A stretch of 64,000 nt of DNA. Source: Streptomyces canus 299MFChir4.1. GTDB taxonomy: Bacteria > Actinomycetota > Actinomycetes > Streptomycetales > Streptomycetaceae. Of the stretch, positions 42,901-50,911 are shown piece after piece (positions within the stretch are counted from its first letter, which is position 1; each line of letters opens with the position of its first letter). Below the pieces are notes generated by a model. That model made no database searches, had not been told where the DNA came from, and was given only the letters and a program-made list of their open reading frames with translations. Location of the stretch: contig NZ_KB911584.1 in the NCBI RefSeq assembly GCF_000383615.1, positions 346,976 through 410,975 of the forward strand. Direction: 5' to 3'. Position numbers and translations under genes: made by a program.

Positions 42901-43564
42901 GAACTCCGTCGGCATCGGCGGGGCGTATCTGTGTGTCTACGGCATGGAGGGCCCCGGCGGCTACCAGTTCGTGGGCCGTACGACCCAGGTGTGGTCGCCC
43001 TGGCAGCAGCGCGGCGCGTTCGAGCCGGGCTCGCCCTGGCTGCTGCGCTTCTTCGACCGCATCAAGTGGTACCCGGTGGACGCGGACGAACTCCTGGAGC
43101 TGCGCGCCGACATCACGTCCGGCCGCTTCGTCCCCCGTATCGAGGAGGGCACCTTCTCGCTCGCCGAGTACCAGGCCTTCCTCGCCGAACACGCCGAGCC
43201 CATAGCGGAGTTCAGGGAGCGCCAGCAGGCGGCCTTCGCCACGGAGCGGGACGCGTGGGAGGCGGCGGGCGAGTTCGCGCGGGCCGAGTCGGCGGCCACG
43301 CCGGCCGTCGCCCCCATGGACATCGCGGTCCCTCCGGGCGGCCGTCTGATCGAGGCCGAATTCGCCGCCTCCGTATGGCAGTTGAACGTCGAGCCCGGTG
43401 ACGAGGTGGCGGCCGGGCAGCCTCTCCTGGCCCTGGAGGCGATGAAGATGGAGTCCAGGGTGCACGCGCCGGCGGCCGGCGTGGTCGCGGAGATCCTGGC
43501 CAGGCCGGGCGACCAGGTGGAGGCGGGGACGGCACTGCTCGTCCTGGCCCCGCCCGCACAGTGA
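39953..43564 (+). CDS. Biotin-dependent guanidine/urea carboxylase
   Basis: The 1203-residue protein has a biotin carboxylase domain (1 to about 450: [45 protein letters not shown]), a KipA/KipI-like carboxyltransferase pair (about 455-600 and 650-1085; [41 protein letters not shown]) and a C-terminal biotinyl domain with Lys1165 in EAMKMES. A repeat-bearing Glu/Thr-rich linker of about 40 residues (about 606-645) splits the carboxyltransferase region. It uses ATP and bicarbonate to carboxylate urea or guanidine; the CgdAB neighbours favour guanidine. Start overlaps cgdB (ATGA). Confidence 0.88.
   Translation: [1203 protein letters not shown]
41772..41885 (+). repeat. Two-copy ~30-bp direct repeat within the carboxylase gene
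   Basis: The phrase CCGCTCGAAGAGACACC occurs twice at 30-base spacing (from about 41778 and 41808), with a weaker third unit. It encodes [10 protein letters not shown] / [10 protein letters not shown] in an acidic, apparently disordered linker between carboxyltransferase subdomains. The 30-base period preserves frame, so copy number could vary without disrupting the enzyme. Confidence 0.7.
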
Positions 43565-43612
43565 ACGCCGGCACAGTGAGCGGACGCCCAGTGAACGCCC
43601 GCACAGTGAAAG
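43556..43612 (+). repeat. Four 15-bp tandem repeats at the carboxylase / allophanate hydrolase junction
   Basis: CGCACAGTGAACGCC-like units place GTGA at 43561, 43576, 43591 and 43606, exactly 15 bases apart. The first GTGA contains the carboxylase stop. All four GTG codons are in frame with the hydrolase, whose best start is ATG 43624. The array therefore offers in-frame alternative starts of decreasing overlap. Confidence 0.8.
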
Positions 43613-43623
43613 AGGAGCGCGTC

Positions 43624-45285
43624 ATGTCCAGCACCGTCACCCGGGTCCGTGCCGCCCACGACCGCGTCGAGGCCGTCGACCGCCCGGAGATCTGGATCGA
43701 CCTGCGTCCGCGGGAGGAGGTCGAGAAGGAGGCCCGGGCGATCGACGAACGGCTCGCCCAGGGCGAGCGACTCCCCCTCGCCGACCGCCTGTTCGCCGTC
43801 AAGGGCAACATCGACGTGGCCGGCCTGCCCACCACCGCGGGCTGTCCGTCGTACGCCTACCGTCCCGAGGCCGATGCCCCGGTGGTCGCCCGTCTCCGCG
43901 CGGCGGGCGCGATCGTGCTCGGCACCACGAACCTGGACCAGTTCGCGACGGGCCTGGTCGGCACCCGCTCCCCGTACGGCGCGGTCCGCAACGCGTACGA
44001 CCCGGCGAGGGTGAGCGGCGGTTCCAGCTCCGGTTCGGCGGTCGCCGTGGCACTGGGCATCGTCGACTTCGCGCTCGGCACCGACACGGCGGGCTCCGGC
44101 CGGGTCCCGGCCGCCTTCAACGGCATCGTCGGGCTCAAGCCCACCCGTGGCCTGGTCCCGACGGCCGGGGTCGTCCCGGCCTGCGCCTCGATCGACTGCG
44201 TGACGGTCTTCGCCCGCACCCTCCCGGAGGCCGAGCAGGCGCTGTCCCACATGACGACCGGCATCGCCCCGGCCCTCCCCGGACGACGACCCGGCCCCTG
44301 GCGGATCGCGGTCCCGCCACGCGAGCAGCTCGGCGAACTGGACGAGGGCTGGGCCGAGGCGTACGAGCAGGCGGTGGAGCAGCTGGTCACGGCCGGCGCG
44401 TCGGTACGCGAGCTCGACCTCACGCCCTTCACACAGGCGGCGGCGATGCTCTACGAGGGCGCGTTCGTGGCCGAGCGCTACACGGCGGTGGGTGCCTTCG
44501 TCGACAAGGCGACAGCGGCCCGCGACGACTCCCTCGACCCCACCGTCGCCGCCATCATCACCGGGGCCCGCGATCTCCCGGCCCACCAGCTCTACGCCGA
44601 CCTGGACCGCCTGGCCGCACTCCGCACCCGGGCCCTGGCGGAACTGGCCCACGCGGACGCCCTGCTCCTGCCCACCGCCCCCGGTCACCCCACCCTGGCC
44701 GAGGTCGCCGCCGACCCCCTGGGCGCCAACGCCCGCCTGGGCCGCTTCACCAACTCCACGAACCTCTTCGACCTGGCCGCGGCGGCCGTCCCGGCGGGCG
44801 AGGTGAACGGCCTCCCGTTCGGCGTGATGCTGATCGGCCCGGCGCACACCGACGAGCGCCTGGCGAGCATCGCACGCCTGCTCCAGCCGGAGATCCGGCT
44901 CGCGGTGGTCGGCGCCCACCTGACGGGCCAGCCGCTCAACCCCCAACTGCTGTCCCTGGGCGCCCGCTACGACCGTACGACGACCACGGCCCCGGTGTAC
45001 CGCCTGCACGCCTTGCGGACGGTCCCGCCGAAGCCGGGCCTGGTCCACGTGGGCGAGGGCGGCGCCGCGATCGAGGCAGAGGTGTGGCGCCTCCCGGCAG
45101 AGGGCCTGGGTCGCCTCCTGTCGGCCCTGCCCCGCCCCATGGCCTTGGGAAGCGTAGAACTGACGGACGGCACCAGGATCCCCGGCTTCCTGTGCGAACC
45201 AAGCGCACTGGAGAACGCCGAGGACATCACGTCATACGGCGGCTGGCGCAGCTTTCTGCAACACCGGCCGAGCCAAGGTTTTTAA
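43624..45285 (+). CDS. atzF: Allophanate hydrolase (AtzF-type amidase)
   Basis: About 553 residues from ATG 43624 (AAGAGGAG nine bases upstream); in-frame GTGs at 43561-43606 are alternatives. The amidase-signature domain carries Lys60 (FAVKGNIDVAG), the cis-Ser loop SGGSSSGSAV (131-140) and nucleophile Ser158 (DTAGSGR). The C-terminal domain (about 430-553: LRTVPPKPGLVHVGEGGAAIEAEVW, GSVELTDGTRIPGFLCEP) is the one seen in AtzF/DUR1,2 that completes allophanate breakdown to ammonia and CO2. It is the last step of the cluster. Confidence 0.92.
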   Translation: MSSTVTRVRAAHDRVEAVDRPEIWIDLRPREEVEKEARAIDERLAQGERLPLADRLFAVKGNIDVAGLPTTAGCPSYAYRPEADAPVVARLRAAGAIVLGTTNLDQFATGLVGTRSPYGAVRNAYDPARVSGGSSSGSAVAVALGIVDFALGTDTAGSGRVPAAFNGIVGLKPTRGLVPTAGVVPACASIDCVTVFARTLPEAEQALSHMTTGIAPALPGRRPGPWRIAVPPREQLGELDEGWAEAYEQAVEQLVTAGASVRELDLTPFTQAAAMLYEGAFVAERYTAVGAFVDKATAARDDSLDPTVAAIITGARDLPAHQLYADLDRLAALRTRALAELAHADALLLPTAPGHPTLAEVAADPLGANARLGRFTNSTNLFDLAAAAVPAGEVNGLPFGVMLIGPAHTDERLASIARLLQPEIRLAVVGAHLTGQPLNPQLLSLGARYDRTTTTAPVYRLHALRTVPPKPGLVHVGEGGAAIEAEVWRLPAEGLGRLLSALPRPMALGSVELTDGTRIPGFLCEPSALENAEDITSYGGWRSFLQHRPSQGF

Positions 45286-45286
45286 G

Positions 45287-45325
45287 GGGCGCGGGGAACT
45301 GCGCGACCAGCCCCCCACGCACCCG
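45287..45325. repeat. Dispersed Streptomyces-type GC-rich hairpin element
   Basis: Immediately after the hydrolase stop, AGGGGCGCGGGGAACTGCGC continues into GACCAGCCCCCCACGCACCC. The outer GGGGC/GCCCC arms form a hairpin. I recognise this wording as a short sequence scattered between genes of many Streptomyces genomes, often at 3' ends. It may act as a terminator between these convergent genes. Confidence 0.65.
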
Positions 45326-45337
45326 CACCCGAACCCG

Positions 45338-48154
45338 TCACCCCACCGACGAGTAGGCCACAACCCCCCGCAGCAACAGATCAACAGCCTTGCGCGCGTT
45401 CTTCGCGACCGTCGACCCCTCGCCCCCGGAAACCGGCGCCGCCGCCGAGATCTGCCCCAGCACGTCGATCACCTGCTTGCACCACCGCACGAAGTCCCCG
45501 GCCGGCATCTCCGCCTCCCGCAGCACCTCGTCCAGCCCCTTGCCGGAAGCCCACATGTAGGCGGCCCAGGCGAACCCGAGGTCGGGCTCACGCTGGCCGA
45601 CCCCCTCGGTCTGGTTGATGCGGAAGTCCTCCTCCAGGGCGTCCAGCCGCCCCCAGATCCGCACCATCTCGCCGAGCGCGGCCTTGGCCTTGCCGGACGG
45701 CACCTTGGGCGCCATGGCGTCGTCGCCCACGCGGGACTCGTACACCAACGCCGACACGCACGCGGCCAGTTCGGCGGGGCCGAGCCCCTCCCAGACGCCT
45801 TCCCGCAGGCACTCGCTGGCCAGCAGATCGAGCTCGCCGTACAACCGGGCCAGCCGCTTGCCGTGCTCGGTGACCTCGTCGGCACGCAGATAGTCCAGCT
45901 CGGTGAGCAGGGCCACGATCCGGTCGAAGGTCCGCGCGATCGTGTTCGTGCGCCCCTCGATGCGCCGCTCCAGCTGCGAGGTGTCGCGCAGCAGCCGGTG
46001 ATAGCGCTCGGCCCAACGGGCGTGGTCCTCGCGGTCGTCGCACCCGTGGCAGGGGTGCGCCCGGATCGCCGTCCGCAGCCGTGCGATCTCGCGGTCGTCG
46101 GCGGCCTGCGCGCGCTTCTTGCGGGCCCGCTCCGGCGGAATGTGCCCGGCCTTGGTGCGCAGCGCGGAGGCCAGGTCCCGGCGGGACTGCGGCGAGCGGG
46201 GGTTGAAGGACTTGGGGATCCGCATCCGCTCCAACGCCTCGACCGGCACGGGGAAGTCCATCGAGGCGAGACGCTTGACCTGCCGCTCGGCGGTCAGCAC
46301 CAGGGGCCGGGGGCCGTCGTGGTGCTCGAAGCCCCGGTGGCCGTTGGACCGCCCGGCGGGCAGGCCCGGGTCCAGTACCAGCGCGAGACCCGCGTACTTG
46401 CCCGTCGGCACGTGGATGACGTCGCCCGGCTTGAGCTTCTCCAACGCCACGGCCGCCTCGGCCCGCCGCTGGGAGACTCCCTGCCGGGCCAGCTCCGTCT
46501 CGCGGTCCTTGAGCTCGCGGCGCAGCCGCGCGTACTCCTCGAAGTCGCCGAGGTGGCAGGTCATGGAGGCCTTGTAGCCGTCGAGCCCCTCCTCGTTGCG
46601 GTGCACCTGCCGGGAGATCCCGACGACCGACTTGTCGGCCTGGAACTGCGCGAACGACGTCTCCAGGAGCTCGCGCGAGCGGTGCCGCCCGAACTGCTCC
46701 ACGAGATTGACCGCCATGTTGTATGACGGCTTGAAGCTGGAGCGCAGCGGGTACGTGCGCGTGCCGGCCAGTCCCGCCAGGTGCTCGGGGCTGCTCCCGC
46801 GCTGCCACAGCACCACCGCGTGACCCTCGACGTCGATGCCGCGCCGGCCCGCACGCCCCGTCAGCTGGGTGTACTCACCGGGTGTGATGTCGGCGTGCTG
46901 TTCGCCGTTCCACTTGACGAGCTTCTCCAGCACCACCGAGCGCGCGGGCATGTTGATGCCCAGCGCGAGCGTCTCGGTCGCGAACACGGCCTTGACCAGG
47001 CCGCGTACGAACAGCTCCTCGACGACCTCCTTGAACGTCGGCAGCATGCCCGCGTGATGGGCCGCGATACCGCGCTCCAGGCCTTCCAGCCACTCGTAGT
47101 ACCCGAGGACGTGGAGGTCCTCGTGCGGGATCGACGCGGTGCGCTCCTCGACGAGGGCGCGCACCTTGCCCCGCGCCTCGTCGTCGTTGAGCCGCAGCCC
47201 CGCGTACAGGCACTGCTGTACGGCCGCCTCGCACGCGGCGCGGCTGAAGATGAACGTGATGGCGGGCAGCAGCCCCTCGGCGTCCAGCCGCTCGATGACC
47301 TCGGGCCGGCTCGGCGTCCACACCTTCGACCGCTGCCGCCGCTCGCGCTCCCGGTCGGCCTCGCGCATCGCCCGGCCGCGCCGGCGGTCCTGGTACGACG
47401 GCCGCTGGGCCTCCATGCGGGCCAGCCGCGCGAGATCGGGGTTGACGGCCTTCTTGTTGCCCTCGCCCTCCTCGAACAGGTCGTACATCCGCCGTCCGGC
47501 GAGCACGTGCTGGAACAGCGGCACGGGCCGGTGCTCGGAGACGATCACCTGGGTGTCGCCGCGGACGGTGTCGAGCCAGTCGCCGAACTCCTCGGCGTTG
47601 GACACGGTGGCCGACAGCGACACCAGAGTCACCGACTCGGGGAGGTGGATGATCACCTCTTCCCATACGGCGCCCCGGAAGCGGTCGGAGAGGTAGTGCA
47701 CCTCGTCCATCACCACGTATCCGAGGCCGAGGAGGGTCTGCGAGCCCGCGTAAAGCATGTTGCGCAGCACCTCGGTGGTCATCACGACCACGGGGGCGTC
47801 GGAGTTGACGCTGTTGTCGCCGGTGAGCAGGCCGACCTTGTCCGCGCCGTAACGGCGGCTGAGGTCCGCGTACTTCTGGTTGGACAGCGCCTTGATGGGG
47901 GTGGTGTAGAAGCACTTCTTGCCCTGCTGGAGGGCGAGGTGGACGGCGAACTCGCCGACGATCGTCTTGCCGGAGCCGGTGGGGGCGGCCACCAGCACGC
48001 CCTTGCCCCCTTCGAGAGCCTTGCAGGCCTCGATCTGGAAGGGGTCGAGACCGAAGTCGTACATCTCGCGGAAGCCCGCGAGCGCGGTGGCCTGCTCGGC
48101 TGCCCGCAGGCGGGCTGCCGCGTACCGCTCGGCCGGTGAGAGGTCCTCTGTCAT
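45338..48154 (-). CDS. Ski2/Mtr4-like DEVH-box RNA helicase (HelY type)
   Basis: The 938-residue SF2 helicase starts at ATG 48154. The RecA domains show Walker A APTGSGKT, DEVH (VVMDEVHYLSD), motif III SLSATVSN and motif VI QLTGRAGRRG. The long C-terminal part (about 560-938) has the helical bundle and a DSHCT-like region (FAWAAYMWASGKGLDEVLREAEMPAGDFVRWCKQ) characteristic of Ski2/Mtr4 proteins. In actinobacteria these are thought to assist RNA turnover or ribosome biogenesis. Monocistronic as far as visible. Confidence 0.93.
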   Translation of the reverse strand: MTEDLSPAERYAAARLRAAEQATALAGFREMYDFGLDPFQIEACKALEGGKGVLVAAPTGSGKTIVGEFAVHLALQQGKKCFYTTPIKALSNQKYADLSRRYGADKVGLLTGDNSVNSDAPVVVMTTEVLRNMLYAGSQTLLGLGYVVMDEVHYLSDRFRGAVWEEVIIHLPESVTLVSLSATVSNAEEFGDWLDTVRGDTQVIVSEHRPVPLFQHVLAGRRMYDLFEEGEGNKKAVNPDLARLARMEAQRPSYQDRRRGRAMREADRERERRQRSKVWTPSRPEVIERLDAEGLLPAITFIFSRAACEAAVQQCLYAGLRLNDDEARGKVRALVEERTASIPHEDLHVLGYYEWLEGLERGIAAHHAGMLPTFKEVVEELFVRGLVKAVFATETLALGINMPARSVVLEKLVKWNGEQHADITPGEYTQLTGRAGRRGIDVEGHAVVLWQRGSSPEHLAGLAGTRTYPLRSSFKPSYNMAVNLVEQFGRHRSRELLETSFAQFQADKSVVGISRQVHRNEEGLDGYKASMTCHLGDFEEYARLRRELKDRETELARQGVSQRRAEAAVALEKLKPGDVIHVPTGKYAGLALVLDPGLPAGRSNGHRGFEHHDGPRPLVLTAERQVKRLASMDFPVPVEALERMRIPKSFNPRSPQSRRDLASALRTKAGHIPPERARKKRAQAADDREIARLRTAIRAHPCHGCDDREDHARWAERYHRLLRDTSQLERRIEGRTNTIARTFDRIVALLTELDYLRADEVTEHGKRLARLYGELDLLASECLREGVWEGLGPAELAACVSALVYESRVGDDAMAPKVPSGKAKAALGEMVRIWGRLDALEEDFRINQTEGVGQREPDLGFAWAAYMWASGKGLDEVLREAEMPAGDFVRWCKQVIDVLGQISAAAPVSGGEGSTVAKNARKAVDLLLRGVVAYSSVG

Positions 48155-48239
48155 CGTGCTTTCGAGCGTACCCGGCGCCACTGACAACAGGACGATCATT
48201 ATCCGGATCGGGGTGCGCGAAACCTGCCCTTCACGCAGT

Positions 48240-49130
48240 TCAAGGGCCCACCACGGACACCGCCCCGCGGACACAGCGCGCGCTCAGCGGCAGCGGCCCG
48301 AGCGGCTCGCCGTCCGCGTACCCCGTGACACCCTCCGCGGTGATCTCGACCTTCGCCGCCTTCAGCACGGTGACCTTGGGATGGTCGACGTGGGTGCCCC
48401 GGTACACGCGCGGGAACACCCGCAGCAGGGTCGTACGGCTGCAGTCGCCGACCACGGTGATGTCGAACAGCCCGTCGGTGAGGTCCGCGTCCGGGCAGAT
48501 CCGCATGCCGCCGCCGTACGACGATCCGTTGCCGACGGCCACCAGGGTCGCCTCGACCTCGTGGACGGTGCCCTCGTCGAGCGTGATCCGGTACGGGAGG
48601 GGCCGGAAGGCGGCCAGTTCGGCGAGCATCGCGAGGTCGTACTTGAGGCGGCCGGTGGGCCATCTCATCCGGTTGCCGCGGTCGTTGACGCGGGAGTCGA
48701 AGCCGGAGGCGAGGACGGTGCCGAACCAGTGGTCACCGGCCTGCCCCAGGTCGGTGTCGTGGACGCGGCCCTGCTTCAGCGCCTCGGCGATGAGCCGGCC
48801 CGCGGCGGCGGGGTCGCGTACCGGCAGCCCCAGTGCTCGGGCGAAGTCGTTGCCGGTGCCGGCGGCGACCAGACCGAAGGGGGTGCGGGTGCCGGCCACG
48901 GCCTGCAGGGCGAGGTTGGCCATGCCGTCGCCGCCGACCGCGATCAGAGCGCCGGTGCCGCCGGTGACGGCTGCACGCGCGCGTGCGAGGGCGTCGGCGG
49001 CGTCCACGCCCAGTATTGTCCGCACGGCGAAGCCCGCCGCCCGCAACGCCGAAGCGGCCGGCTGCGCCGCGTGGGCGCCCCGGCCGCGGCCCGCGGTGGG
49101 GTTGACGAAGAGGGTGATCTCGCTGGTCAC
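48240..49130 (-). CDS. Diacylglycerol kinase-family lipid kinase
   Basis: The 296-residue protein (GTG 49130) has the DAGK catalytic domain: VNPTAGRG (nucleotide loop), ALIAVGGDGMANLALQAVAGT with the GGDG motif, and GLVAAGTGNDFARAL. The C-terminal half contains SYGGGMRICPDADLTDGLFDITVVG. Such enzymes phosphorylate diacylglycerol or related lipids at the membrane and have actinobacterial relatives in phosphoinositide/sphingosine-like metabolism. It follows tatC by 31 bases in the same direction and may be co-transcribed. Confidence 0.92.
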   Translation of the reverse strand: MTSEITLFVNPTAGRGRGAHAAQPAASALRAAGFAVRTILGVDAADALARARAAVTGGTGALIAVGGDGMANLALQAVAGTRTPFGLVAAGTGNDFARALGLPVRDPAAAGRLIAEALKQGRVHDTDLGQAGDHWFGTVLASGFDSRVNDRGNRMRWPTGRLKYDLAMLAELAAFRPLPYRITLDEGTVHEVEATLVAVGNGSSYGGGMRICPDADLTDGLFDITVVGDCSRTTLLRVFPRVYRGTHVDHPKVTVLKAAKVEITAEGVTGYADGEPLGPLPLSARCVRGAVSVVGP

Positions 49131-49161
49131 GGAAGTGACCTTACGAGCCGCTTCCCTCTCG

Positions 49162-50112
49162 TCAGGTCACGTCGTCATAACCGTTGACCCGGTCCGTGCC
49201 CGACTGCTCGGGCAGCGCCCGGCTCGCGGAGACGGTCTCGACCTCGCCGATGTCCTCGGGCGTGAGATCCAGGTCGGAGGCCTCGTCGTCGTCAGGCCCC
49301 TCGGCCTCGCGGCGGCGCCTGCGCCGGTCGTTGAGCAGGGAGAACGCGGTCGCGGCGAAGTACAGGACCCAGATCGGCGCGGCGAGCGCCAGCATCGTGA
49401 GCGGGTCGGTGCTCGGTGTGGCGACGGCCGCGAACACGGTGATGGCCATGATCATGCCGCGCCACCAGCCGAGCATGCGCTTGCCGGTGATCAACCCGGT
49501 GAGGTTGAGGAAGACCAGCAGCAGGGGCAGCTCGAAGGAGAGGCCGAAGACCAGCACCATGCGCAGGACGAGGTCGAGCAGGTCGTCCAGCGGCAGCAGG
49601 TTGGAGGTGCCGCCCGGGGTGAAGCCGATCAGCACCTGCGCCGTGGTCGGCAGGACCGTGTAGGCGAAGTAGGCGCCGACGAGGAAGAGCGGGGCGCCCG
49701 TGCCGACGAACGCGTACGCGTACTTCTTCTCGTGCCGGTGCAGACCGGGGGCGACGAAGGCCCACAGCTGGTAGAGCCAGACCGGGGAGGCGGCGACGAC
49801 GCCGGCCATCAGCGACACCTTCAGGGCCAGCGTGAAGGGCGCCAGGAGGCCGTTGATCGTGATCTCGGCGCACGGCTTGGTCGACTGCGTCGACTTGGCC
49901 AGCTCCGCGAAGGACTTGTCACAGCCGACCGAGTCGAGGATCGGCTTGGTGATCAAGTTGATGATGTCGTTGTAGAAGAAGGCGGCGACGACCGTGATGG
50001 CGACGATGGCCAGTATCGCCTTCGCGAGCCGGTTGCGGAGCTCACGAAGGTGGTCCGCGAGAGGCATCCGCCCCTCGGGATCCCTCTCCTCTTTGCGGGC
50101 AGACTTGAGCAA
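49162..50112 (-). CDS. tatC: Twin-arginine translocase subunit TatC
   Basis: The 316-residue protein has six transmembrane helices with the TatC hallmarks MPLADHLRELRNRL, SLMAGVVAASPVWLYQLWAFVAPGL, a periplasmic loop with Cys-containing insert, and FGLSFELPLLLVFL. It recognises twin-arginine signal peptides and forms the receptor of the folded-protein export channel. The start is a TTG (50112) with a poor ribosome site. The C-terminal tail of about 65 residues is Arg- then Asp/Glu-rich. tatA lies just upstream in the same direction. Confidence 0.95.
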   Translation of the reverse strand: MLKSARKEERDPEGRMPLADHLRELRNRLAKAILAIVAITVVAAFFYNDIINLITKPILDSVGCDKSFAELAKSTQSTKPCAEITINGLLAPFTLALKVSLMAGVVAASPVWLYQLWAFVAPGLHRHEKKYAYAFVGTGAPLFLVGAYFAYTVLPTTAQVLIGFTPGGTSNLLPLDDLLDLVLRMVLVFGLSFELPLLLVFLNLTGLITGKRMLGWWRGMIMAITVFAAVATPSTDPLTMLALAAPIWVLYFAATAFSLLNDRRRRRREAEGPDDDEASDLDLTPEDIGEVETVSASRALPEQSGTDRVNGYDDVT

Positions 50113-50160
50113 CCCACGTTCCCATCTCGTGCGGGCGGGCCGGTGATCACCGGCCCCGCG

Positions 50161-50448
50161 TCAGCGCTTGGTCGTGTCCGTCGGCTCGGAGACCGGGCGC
50201 GAGCTCGTCACGTCGCCGGGGGAAGCCTGGATGGTGCGCTGAGCCGGGGTCTGCTCGTCGGTGTTGGGCGGGCCGGCAGGAGTGGCCGTGCTGCTGCCCT
50301 CGTCCTTCATCGCCTTGGCCTCGCTCTTGAGGATGCGAGCGGACTTGCCGAGCGAGCGCGCCATGTCGGGAAGCTTCTTCGCGCCGAACAGCAGGATGAT
50401 GACGACGAGGATGAGAATGATCTCGGGGGCGCCGAGCCTTCCGAACAT
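50161..50448 (-). CDS. tatA: Twin-arginine translocase subunit TatA
   Basis: The 95-residue protein starts [35 protein letters not shown]: one transmembrane helix, the FGAKKLPD hinge and an amphipathic helix, followed by a disordered Thr/Pro/Asp tail. TatA oligomers form the pore recruited by TatBC. It precedes tatC by 48 bases. An 18-bp perfect palindrome lies 38 bases upstream of its start. Confidence 0.95.
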   Translation of the reverse strand: MFGRLGAPEIILILVVIILLFGAKKLPDMARSLGKSARILKSEAKAMKDEGSSTATPAGPPNTDEQTPAQRTIQASPGDVTSSRPVSEPTDTTKR

Positions 50449-50486
50449 AAGTCTTTACCTTCTCACCGAGGCGGCTTGTGGGGTGC

Positions 50487-50504
50487 TGTCCGACCGGTCG
50501 GACA
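50487..50504. promoter_or_regulatory. Perfect 18-bp palindrome upstream of tatA
   Basis: TGTCCGACCGGTCGGACA is fully self-complementary, and the adjoining TGTCCGATCAG repeats one arm. Without a loop it suits a protein operator better than a terminator. It is in the 258-base gap between the small membrane protein and tatA, close to where a tatA promoter must lie. Confidence 0.5.
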
Positions 50505-50706
50505 TGTGTCCGATCAGTCGTCCTGACAGCGATCGTAACGCTCAGGGGTGAACGCCTGGCAATCCCTGTGCGTACTCCCGGTTCGCGGCCGAGCCTCGTT
50601 ATCCGGACCGCGACCAGCAGCGTACCTGCCGACCCCGCCACGATGACAGGGCGAAGTGTCCCAAAACGCATGCGCCGCTCGACTCACACCCAACTCTCAG
50701 CCGTAT

Positions 50707-50901
50707 TCACAGGGAGTCGACAGAACGGGTCGTGCTCACCGCCGCGCGCTCCAGATCCTCCGCGGCCCTGCCGATGCGCTGCGCGGAGTCCGCGACCTGG
50801 CGCCCGAGACGCTGGGCCTCCAGGAAGACCCGGACGGCGAGCACACAGAGTACGGCGAGACCCACGAAACCCACAGCTACCGCGAACATCGGCCAGAACA
50901 T
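50707..50901 (-). CDS. Small single-pass membrane protein
   Basis: The 64-residue product MFWPMFAVAVGFVGLAVLCVL has one N-terminal transmembrane helix and then a helical region LEAQRLGRQVADSAQRIGRAAEDLERAA with heptad-like spacing, probably a short coiled coil in the cytoplasm. It lies ten bases after the zinc-ribbon protein gene in the same direction and may end the pafBC operon. Function unknown. Confidence 0.65.
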   Translation of the reverse strand: MFWPMFAVAVGFVGLAVLCVLAVRVFLEAQRLGRQVADSAQRIGRAAEDLERAAVSTTRSVDSL

Positions 50902-50911
50902 GGCACCGAGC

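Noticed and set aside
39593..43465. A 1290-codon reverse-strand frame opposite the carboxylase
   Set aside because: It is antisense to a clear carboxylase with all motifs, and its translation is low-complexity Arg/Gly/Asp/Val.
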